In this document: in pieces, positions 26,506 to 32,109 of the stretch
Numbering within the stretch: the first letter of the stretch is position 1
Layout of the letters: each line of letters opens with the position of its first letter
From: Nosocomiicoccus ampullae
GTDB lineage: Bacteria > Bacillota > Bacilli > Staphylococcales > Salinicoccaceae
Length of the DNA: 32,109 bases
NCBI RefSeq assembly: GCF_001696685.1
Contig: NZ_MBFG01000019.1
Coordinates: 1-32,109 of the forward strand
Reading direction: 5' to 3'
Notes under the pieces: generated by a model
What the model was told of the DNA's origin: nothing
The model's input: only the letters and a program-made list of their open reading frames with translations
Database searches by the model: none
Position numbers and translations under genes: made by a program

Positions 26506-26595
26506 CTAAATTTTTCTAACTAAAAACCTTTTAAAATATACGATACCGATAAAAAATGCAGTCATCATGAGAAAGGGGAGTAGTGTTGTTAACAT
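26506..26595 (-). CDS. 29-residue membrane peptide (small ORF)
   Basis: A short frame, ATG at 26595 to TAG at 26506, encodes 29 residues: a Leu/Phe/Met-rich hydrophobic stretch (MLTTLLPFLMMTAFFIGIVY, residues 1-20) followed by a basic end (FKRFLVRKI). It would make a single membrane helix with the positive end inside. It has a good ribosome binding site (TTAGGAGTG, about six bases before the ATG) and a perfect TATAAT on the minus strand (26629-26634) upstream. Both support real expression. I do not recognise a family. It could be a small regulatory membrane protein or a type I toxin-like peptide; no antisense RNA was located. Confidence 0.6.
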   Translation of the reverse strand: MLTTLLPFLMMTAFFIGIVYFKRFLVRKI

Positions 26596-26678
26596 AGTAT
26601 CACTCCTAATAATTATGTAATCACTTTCATTATACTGTATTGTTAAGTAAAATAAAATAATTATTTAGTGTAAGCTAA

Positions 26679-26706
26679 AAAACCTCATACAATATGATGA
26701 GGTTTT
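26679..26706 (-). terminator. Terminator of the unrecognised 222-residue gene
   Basis: AAAACCTCAT pairs with ATGAGGTTTT around an eight-base loop; on the minus strand it is followed by more T (TTTTTTAG). Confidence 0.85.
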
Positions 26707-26713
26707 CCTAAAG

Positions 26714-27382
26714 TTAATCTTCTTTGATTTCAGCATCAAGCATTTGTTGTTTTAATGATTGGTCATAAAAAGCGAGACTGTATTGAGCATAACTTGTAAT
26801 GAATGGATTTTCGAGTTCTGTATACACAAAAAGCTGTTCGATGACGCTCGTTGTTAAATGATTTAGTGCTTCGGTACGGAATTGTTTATTTAACACTTTA
26901 GATAAAATTAAAATGTTGCTTTTTATGAGATGATCAAGCACTTTCACTAGACCATCGTAATACTCATTATGATCAAAAGGTAATGCTTTAATGATATGTG
27001 TTTCTCTTTCAACATACTCATCTAATGAGCGTAGTACTTTTTCGTGTGTATCTTTTTGTGCGTCTGTGTAGTTATATGTGCCAAATTTATCTGGTGTTGA
27101 TCTGAATAAAGCATGCATTGCGTAATAGTCATCTAACGGTATCTCTTCATTATCTTCATTGATACGATATGAAACGACTTGCTCGTAACTCATTGCAAGA
27201 AGCATATGTTCCACATGGTTTTGAATGAGTTTATTTAAATGCTCTGGTTGAATCGTTTTATTTTTAACGATTGAAGATTCCAGAAACTTTAAGCGTCCCA
27301 TCGTTTCTTTCATGAGTGGTAATATATGTTGTTCTCTATATTCAAGAGATGAATAATTTGGTGATTTTTTTAATTCTTTCAT
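26714..27382 (-). CDS. Unrecognised helical cytosolic protein
   Basis: A 222-residue, charged, mostly helical protein without signal peptide or membrane segment. I do not recognise a family. Visible features are two His-rich positions (NHVEHMLLAM and ERETHIIKAL), a Tyr-rich DDYYAMHALF segment and an acidic C terminus (DAEIKED). AAGGAAGGT lies five bases before the ATG. It begins 12 bases after the flavoprotein gene ends and is followed by a terminator, so the two form an operon; a role linked to the flavoprotein is possible but not shown. The His and Glu residues could suggest metal or haem binding, but this is speculation. Confidence 0.8.
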   Translation of the reverse strand: MKELKKSPNYSSLEYREQHILPLMKETMGRLKFLESSIVKNKTIQPEHLNKLIQNHVEHMLLAMSYEQVVSYRINEDNEEIPLDDYYAMHALFRSTPDKFGTYNYTDAQKDTHEKVLRSLDEYVERETHIIKALPFDHNEYYDGLVKVLDHLIKSNILILSKVLNKQFRTEALNHLTTSVIEQLFVYTELENPFITSYAQYSLAFYDQSLKQQMLDAEIKED

Positions 27383-27394
27383 TGTATACCTTCC

Positions 27395-28654
27395 TTAATT
27401 TGTGTTTTGCCCAGCGTGCTGTCCTGCGACGTATCCAGTAACTAATGCACTTGTGATGTTATACCCTCCTGTATATCCATGGATATCTAATACTTCGCCA
27501 GCAAAGTGTAAACCTTTTATTATTTTACTTTCCATTGTTTTTGGGTCAATCTCTTTTAAGTGGACGCCGCCACCTGTGACAAACGACTTTTCTATCGGTT
27601 GTGTACCGGTGACTTTAAATTGAAATGATTTTAAAAAATTTAAAATTTTGTTTTTAGATTCGTTATCAAAATTATGTCCAGTCATCGTTTTATCTAACTT
27701 TAAATGATTAAACATAAAATCGACATATCTATTTTCGATAAATTGTTTTAATACGTTATGAACGGCTTTATCTTTATTTGCTTTGACATCAATTTCAATT
27801 TTTTGTCGTAAGTCATGACTCGAAAACTCTGGAAAATAATCTAGCTCCATCATAACAGTTTCTGTCTTCTGTTTTTCAAGTTCTTTAATTACAAACTGAC
27901 TACAACGTAACGCTGCAGGTCCAGTAATTCCAAAATGAGCAAATAACATATCCATTTGATGAGAAATTCTTGGTTTCCCGTTTTTCTTTAAAACTGATAG
28001 TTTAACGTTTTTTAAACTTAAACCTTTTAAGTCTCCAGATTTTATAAAAGGTTCGTTACTTAAAATTGGCACTTCTGTTGGAAATAGGTTTGTCACTGAG
28101 TGCCCAAGATTTTTAGCGAATTTAAATCCATCTCCGGTAGATCCAGTGTGCGGTACACTTTTACCGCCAGTTGTAATGATAATATTATGACTTTTAATTG
28201 TCTTGCCGTCTGTTAATTTAACACCTGTGATTGAAGCATTATCATGAAGAATCTCCTTCACTTCGGTATTTAATAATATTTCGACGTGTTGATTGTCTAA
28301 ACAATTTAAAAACACTTGTAAGACATCTTTAGCTTTATTTGAAACAGGAAACATTCTACCATGGTCTTCTTCTTTTAATTTGACGCCGTGCGACTCTATA
28401 AATTGTATGATTGATTGGTTATCAAATATAGAAAACGGCCCGTATAAAAACTTACCGTTACCTGGTATGTTTTGAATGATCTCTTCGTACGGTAGGTTAT
28501 TCGTCACGTTGCATCTACCGCCACCAGAAATCAGAAGTTTTTTACCGAGCTGCTTATTTTTTTCGATGAGTAAGACTTTTTGCTTGTTTTCACTTGCAGC
28601 GACAGCGGCCATTATACCGGATACTCCGCCACCGATAATTATCGTATCGTACAT
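27395..28654 (-). CDS. HI0933/YtfP-family FAD-dependent oxidoreductase
   Basis: Flavoprotein of 419 residues of the HI0933/BaiN/YtfP type. The N-terminal dinucleotide-binding motif IIGGGVSGIMAA, the family-specific GGGRCNVTNN (about 45-54), TGGKSVPHTGSTGDG (about 161-175), the GITGPAALR block and the C-terminal HFAGEVLDIHGYTGGYN flavin site are all present. TTGAGGTG precedes ATG 28654. It is divergent from murJ and upstream of the unrecognised 222-residue gene. Biochemical function in Firmicutes is unclear; the family includes a bile-acid reductase-like member in clostridia, but that role is not implied here. Confidence 0.9.
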   Translation of the reverse strand: MYDTIIIGGGVSGIMAAVAASENKQKVLLIEKNKQLGKKLLISGGGRCNVTNNLPYEEIIQNIPGNGKFLYGPFSIFDNQSIIQFIESHGVKLKEEDHGRMFPVSNKAKDVLQVFLNCLDNQHVEILLNTEVKEILHDNASITGVKLTDGKTIKSHNIIITTGGKSVPHTGSTGDGFKFAKNLGHSVTNLFPTEVPILSNEPFIKSGDLKGLSLKNVKLSVLKKNGKPRISHQMDMLFAHFGITGPAALRCSQFVIKELEKQKTETVMMELDYFPEFSSHDLRQKIEIDVKANKDKAVHNVLKQFIENRYVDFMFNHLKLDKTMTGHNFDNESKNKILNFLKSFQFKVTGTQPIEKSFVTGGGVHLKEIDPKTMESKIIKGLHFAGEVLDIHGYTGGYNITSALVTGYVAGQHAGQNTN

Positions 28655-28673
28655 CGTGTTTCACCTCAATTGA

Positions 28674-28702
28674 TTTAAAAAAACGAATGAATCTATTATA
28701 AT
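28674..28702 (+). promoter_or_regulatory. Probable sigma-A promoter of murJ
   Basis: TTTAAA (28674-28679), a 17-base spacer and a perfect TATAAT (28697-28702) lie 33 bases before the start. The -35 is weak (4 of 6). Confidence 0.55.
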
Positions 28703-28734
28703 ATAGCTTAATGATTATGTAAGAAGGTTTTTAA

Positions 28735-30372
28735 ATGTCAAATTCAAATCAAAAAATGTTTAGAAGTACGCTGTTCTTGTCTTCAGCGAGTCTAATTACA
28801 CAATTTTTAGGAATGATTTATATCATTCCATTTTATAGCATCATGGGTGGAGAAGAAAATCTAGCACTATACGGATATGCTTATACACCTTATACTATCA
28901 TGCTTTCAATCGCATCCGCAGGTGTGCCAGGTGCTGTTTCAAAATTCGTTGCAAAGTATAATTCTCTCGGTGCATTTCAAACGACGCAAAAACTCTATCG
29001 TTCGAGTCTTGTTGTTATGTTAGTATCTGGGTTGATTTGCTTTATGGTACTGTATTTACTCGCACCTGTCATTGCTGATATTCAGCTCGCGGCATCTTCA
29101 GATGGTGAGCACGTATGGGGACACGATGAAATTACAAATATTATTCGTGTCGTCGCATTTGCAGTAATCGTCGTTCCATTTATGGCGACGTGGCGCGGTG
29201 TCTTCCAAGGGTTTGAATCATTTGGTCCAACAAGTGTTTCATCAGTTGTAGAACAAGTTGTACGTATCATAATCGTTTTAGTCGGATCATACGTTGTGAT
29301 TCGTATGATGGGTGGAACGATTCAACAGGGGAACCAAATCGCTGTATTTGCAGCTTTTGTCGCAGCAATAGGTGCGATAATTACACTAGCAGTATTTTGG
29401 TTTAAACGTAAAAAATTGATTGAAGCTTCTCTTAAAGAAGATAAGACTGGTATTACATTATCTTATAAAGAAATGTATAAAGAGATTATTTTATCTGGTA
29501 TTCCATTTGTAGTTATCGGTATTACATTTCCAATGATGATGTTTATTGACCAATTGACACATAATAACGCACTGGCAATTGTAGGGGTACCGTCAAACGT
29601 GCAAGATGCATGGTTTGGAATGTTAAATATTACGACTCAAAAACTCGTTATGATTCCAGTCAGTTTAGCTGTGTCGTTTTCAATTACGATCTTGCCGTTT
29701 ATAACGAAAAGTTTTCAACAAAAGAAGTTTAACGAACTCGAGCATCAAGTAAGTACGATGTTGTTACTTCAACTGACATTAGTCGTACCCGCAGCAGTCG
29801 GTATGATGATTATGGCAGTGCCGTTATATACATCATTTTATAGTTTTAGTGAAATGGGTATTAAAATTTTAACGATTTATGCGCCAGTTTGTATTGTGAT
29901 TTCTGTATTTAGTATGACAGCATCTATCGTCCAGGGAATAGAGAAGCAAAAGTTTAATGTGCTTGTAGTGTTACTCGTCTTAGTCATTAAAGCAGCGCTA
30001 AACTTCCCATTAATTATGTACTTCCACACTGTTGGTGCAGTTATTTCAACAGTCATTGCGCTATTTTGTGGAGTGATGTTCAATTTCTTTATCATTAAAA
30101 AGTATGGAAAATTTAGTTTTAGAAAAATATTAACACCGATGTTAGAAATCGTTCTATACAGTTTAATTATGCTTCTAGCTGTAGAAATCGTTTATGGATT
30201 ATTTGTTTTATCATTAGATATTACAATAAGAAGAAATGCGATTATAACTCTCGCGACGTGTGTCATTGTCGGAGCGTTCATTTATTTAGTGGTTATATTT
30301 AAATCCGGTCTGGCGGACAGAGTACTTGGTGAACGTGCAAATAAGATTCGAAGTAAGGTGAGATTCTTATGA
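28735..30372 (+). CDS. murJ: Lipid II flippase MurJ (YtgP-like MOP-superfamily exporter)
   Basis: Polytopic membrane protein of 545 residues of the MVF/polysaccharide-transporter group, about 14 helices. In B. subtilis (YtgP) and S. aureus the homologous protein flips lipid-linked peptidoglycan precursor. Typical parts are the N-terminal STLFLSSASLITQFLGMIY helix, PGAVSKFVAKYN (about 61-72), PFMATWRGVFQGFESFGPTS (about 144-163) and a Gly-rich, basic C-terminal end. AGAAGG is seven bases before the ATG. Its end overlaps the rsuA-type gene (ATGA), so they are coupled. The position next to a pseudouridine synthase agrees with the staphylococcal order. The orthology is inferred from family and context. 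Confidence 0.88.
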   Translation: MSNSNQKMFRSTLFLSSASLITQFLGMIYIIPFYSIMGGEENLALYGYAYTPYTIMLSIASAGVPGAVSKFVAKYNSLGAFQTTQKLYRSSLVVMLVSGLICFMVLYLLAPVIADIQLAASSDGEHVWGHDEITNIIRVVAFAVIVVPFMATWRGVFQGFESFGPTSVSSVVEQVVRIIIVLVGSYVVIRMMGGTIQQGNQIAVFAAFVAAIGAIITLAVFWFKRKKLIEASLKEDKTGITLSYKEMYKEIILSGIPFVVIGITFPMMMFIDQLTHNNALAIVGVPSNVQDAWFGMLNITTQKLVMIPVSLAVSFSITILPFITKSFQQKKFNELEHQVSTMLLLQLTLVVPAAVGMMIMAVPLYTSFYSFSEMGIKILTIYAPVCIVISVFSMTASIVQGIEKQKFNVLVVLLVLVIKAALNFPLIMYFHTVGAVISTVIALFCGVMFNFFIIKKYGKFSFRKILTPMLEIVLYSLIMLLAVEIVYGLFVLSLDITIRRNAIITLATCVIVGAFIYLVVIFKSGLADRVLGERANKIRSKVRFL

Positions 30373-31064
30373 GACTCGATAAGTATTTAGCGCATGCAAA
30401 TTTTGGTTCTAGAAAAGAAGTCGGAGAATTGATCAAAAGTGGTCGTGTAACTGTAAGGGGAAAAACCGTTAAAGACAGAAAATTAAAAGTAAAAGTCGAA
30501 GATGAAGTTAGAGTCGATGGCTTTACAGTTGTATTAGAAGAATATATGTACTTTATGTTAAACAAGCCACAAAATGTGATTTCAGCGACTGAAAGCTTTG
30601 AGCATGAGACTGTTATTGATTTAATCGATCATTCTCAGTATCGTGAATTATTTCCAGTTGGTCGTCTCGATATCGATACGACAGGACTACTCATCATCAC
30701 AAACGATGGTAAGTTAAGTCATCAATTGCTGAGTCCGAAAAAAGAAGTATTTAAGACATACTATTGTAAACTTAAACATGATGTATCAAAGTCAGATATT
30801 ACTTTTTTAGAAACAGGTATACCGTTAAAAGACTTCACGACAAAACCTGCCAAAGTTGAAGTCATCGAAGAGGATGAAGTTCTTTTATCAATTTCAGAAG
30901 GTAAATTTCACCAAGTGAAGCGAATGTTTAAATATTTAAATAACGAAGTACTCGAGTTAAAACGAGTCAAGTTTGGAAATCTAGTATTAGATGAGACACT
31001 TGAAGCGGGCGAATATCGACGCTTAACAGAAGATGAATTAACAGATTTAAAAAAATTAATTTAA
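30369..31064 (+). CDS. rsuA: 16S rRNA pseudouridine synthase (RsuA type)
   Basis: Enzyme of 231 residues. An N-terminal S4 RNA-binding domain (MRLDKYLAHANFGSRKE, to about residue 45) is followed by the RsuA/RluB catalytic domain with GRLDIDTTGLLIITNDG, where Asp101 is the catalytic aspartate. EGKFHQVKRMF (about 178-188) is the other conserved block. RsuA-family enzymes isomerise U516 in 16S rRNA (E. coli numbering). The start overlaps the end of murJ by four bases (ATGA). Length and motifs are normal; the exact target is inferred from the family. Confidence 0.92.
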   Translation: MRLDKYLAHANFGSRKEVGELIKSGRVTVRGKTVKDRKLKVKVEDEVRVDGFTVVLEEYMYFMLNKPQNVISATESFEHETVIDLIDHSQYRELFPVGRLDIDTTGLLIITNDGKLSHQLLSPKKEVFKTYYCKLKHDVSKSDITFLETGIPLKDFTTKPAKVEVIEEDEVLLSISEGKFHQVKRMFKYLNNEVLELKRVKFGNLVLDETLEAGEYRRLTEDELTDLKKLI

Positions 31065-31073
31065 AAAACGTTT

Positions 31074-31141
31074 ATAAAAAACACCATCGGGTATGTAATA
31101 GATAGTTGAGAAACTAATTACAACGAAGAGGTGTTTTTTAT
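31074..31141 (+). other. Long-loop inverted repeat spanning the ribosome binding site of the YtxH gene
   Basis: ATAAAAAACACC (31074-31085) is perfectly complementary to GGTGTTTTTTAT (31130-31141), with a 44-base loop. The right arm contains the GGTG of the ribosome binding site GAGGTG and a T-run. It can be read as a long-loop terminator of murJ-rsuA or as a hairpin hiding the YtxH ribosome binding site. Both are inference. Confidence 0.5.
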
Positions 31142-31142
31142 T

Positions 31143-31961
31143 ATGAAGAAATTATTAAAGAGAGTGTTACAGTTAGCAGCAGTTGTTGGTGTAGGTTACG
31201 CAGTTAAAAAATTAGCAGATAACGAAGAAGCGGTAAAACGTGAAATAGAAAAAGCAAAAGAAGATCCAAAAGGATATGCTAAAAACGTTCAAGATTCGGC
31301 GAGTGGCAAAGTCGATGAACTTGCTGAAAAGGCAAAAGGCACTGTCGACAAAGTTAAAAATGAAGCAGTAGACTTCCAAAACAAAGCTTCAAAAGACTTA
31401 AATGAGTTAAAAGACAACGCGAAAGATGTTAAAAATCAAGTGGCAGATAAAGTAGAAGACGTAAAATCACAAGTCAACGAAAAAGTTGAAGATGTGAAAG
31501 TTAAAGCTGAAGACGCGAAAGACAAAGCTCAAGATAAAGCTGAAGAAGTGAAAGACAAAGCTCAAGATAAAGCTGAAGAAGTGAAATCTAAAGCTGAAGA
31601 TAAAGTCGATGAAGCTAAAGACAAAGCAGAAGACGTGAAAGAAGACGTCGAATCAAAAAAAAAGGAAGTTAAAGAAAAAGTAGAAGATAAAAAGGACGAA
31701 GTGTACACAACTCCGGATTCTACAGCTGAAAAGAGCACGAAAGGTTCTAAAGCAGTTCTTGCAGACGAAGGCGGATTAGCTGCAAATGAAGTTAAGAAAG
31801 AGCAACAAAAAGCCAAAAATGAAAAATCAGTAAAGAATACTGAAAAACAATTTGATAAATACGACAAGAAGCAAGGCAACAAAAAGGACTATGAAGTTGT
31901 GGATGAAGAGGGTAAATTCGATAGTAACCACAACGTGCACATCGTAAAAGAAGATAAGTAA
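31143..31961 (+). CDS. YtxH-domain protein with LEA-like 11-residue repeats
   Basis: Protein of 272 residues. The N terminus has a YtxH-like membrane segment (MKKLLKRVLQLAAVVGVGYA, residues 1-20). Residues about 25-185 are extremely Lys/Glu/Asp/Ala-rich with an 11-residue period (such as DKAQDKAEEVK), like group-3 LEA or amphipathic lipid-binding helices. A Thr/Ser-rich linker (YTTPDSTAEKSTKGS) and a basic/acidic tail ending VVDEEGKFDSNHNVHIVKED follow. ATG 31143 lies nine bases after GAGGTG; an in-frame GTG at 31131 is part of that site. YtxH and LEA-like proteins are linked to stress; the function here is unproved. It is followed by a strong terminator. Confidence 0.85.
   Translation: MKKLLKRVLQLAAVVGVGYAVKKLADNEEAVKREIEKAKEDPKGYAKNVQDSASGKVDELAEKAKGTVDKVKNEAVDFQNKASKDLNELKDNAKDVKNQVADKVEDVKSQVNEKVEDVKVKAEDAKDKAQDKAEEVKDKAQDKAEEVKSKAEDKVDEAKDKAEDVKEDVESKKKEVKEKVEDKKDEVYTTPDSTAEKSTKGSKAVLADEGGLAANEVKKEQQKAKNEKSVKNTEKQFDKYDKKQGNKKDYEVVDEEGKFDSNHNVHIVKEDK
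31521..31586 (+). repeat. Perfect 33-base tandem duplication in the YtxH gene
   Basis: Two identical 33-base units (31521-31553 and 31554-31586) encode DKAQDKAEEVK twice. Identity at synonymous positions points to a recent slippage or duplication, so repeat number may vary between strains. Confidence 0.9.
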
Positions 31962-31967
31962 TCAGAC

Positions 31968-32000
31968 ACACCCTAAAACAAAAGTTTTAGGGTGTTTTTT
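31968..32000 (+). terminator. Intrinsic terminator of the YtxH gene
   Basis: ACACCCTAAAAC (31968-31979) pairs with GTTTTAGGGTGT (31984-31995) around AAAA, followed by a T-run. The last 109 bases hold no gene; TATAAT near 32098 may be a promoter for a gene beyond the window. Confidence 0.92.
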
Positions 32001-32109
32001 ATCTTAAATTGCGTTGTGTTATGAGGAAAGTCGATAAATTGAGCTAGAATGATGTTGTATTTTACAAAAATGAATGACTATGGTTGAAATCTGTTAGATA
32101 TAATAGGAT

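Noticed and set aside
31521..31586. CRISPR-like or non-coding tandem array
   Set aside because: The repeat is a whole number of codons inside a coding frame, without spacers; it is a protein repeat.
31562..31882. Minus-strand open frame in the YtxH gene
   Set aside because: Ser/Phe/Leu-rich mirror of the Lys/Glu repeat region, no ribosome binding site.
32023..32033. GAGGAAAGTC, similar to a conserved RNase P RNA segment
   Set aside because: The following bases do not continue the RNase P consensus and no surrounding structure fits; likely chance.

Overview
The window is AT-rich chromosomal DNA from a low-GC Gram-positive coccus, most likely a member of the Staphylococcaceae (a Jeotgalicoccus, Nosocomiicoccus or Salinicoccus type relative of Staphylococcus). 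The basis is the gene set and order (menFDHB, menE near pckA/metK, putA, mnmM, leuS, murJ-rsuA), a SAM-I riboswitch on metK, a T-box on leuS, GGAGG-type ribosome binding sites and a sigma-B-like promoter. The genus is inferred and cannot be fixed from the sequence alone.

Layout. 1-179: right end of an IS3-family (IS150-like) insertion sequence. 200-802: a lipoprotein. 882-6516: menaquinone synthesis, with menA divergent from the translationally coupled menF-menD-menH-menB operon. 6557-9635 (minus): a C39-like papain-fold protein overlapping mprF. 9699-11661: a short-chain dehydrogenase behind a sigma-B-like promoter, then a tRNA-dihydrouridine synthase. 11695-12758: a repeat-bearing AT-rich spacer and an orphan membrane-anchored coiled-coil gene, placed between two otherwise convergent housekeeping genes. 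12821-15277: yebC, menE (TTG start) and yidD. 15347-18910: a Nudix hydrolase, pckA, the SAM riboswitch and metK. 19001-22252: a NERD-domain membrane protein, a crcB pair, and putA with a gamma-carbonic-anhydrase-like gene. 22325-23681: an alpha/beta-hydrolase-fold protein lacking its nucleophile, and mnmM. 23762-26404: T-box and leuS. 26506-28654 (minus): an unlisted 29-residue membrane peptide, an unrecognised 222-residue protein and a HI0933-type flavoprotein. 28735-31961: murJ-rsuA and a YtxH/LEA-like repeat protein.

How the genes fit together. MenF, MenD, MenH, MenE, MenB and MenA cover chorismate to demethylmenaquinone except the MenC step, which is not in the window; putA and pckA also belong to respiratory and central carbon metabolism. 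Envelope functions recur (MprF, YidD, MurJ, CrcB, lipoprotein), as do translation and RNA-modification genes (Dus, YebC, MnmM, LeuS, RsuA). No prophage, CRISPR array or recognisable defence island is present. The least explained parts are the orphan coiled-coil locus (11695-12758), the C39-like/mprF coupling, the NERD protein, the nucleophile-less hydrolase and the 29-residue membrane peptide.
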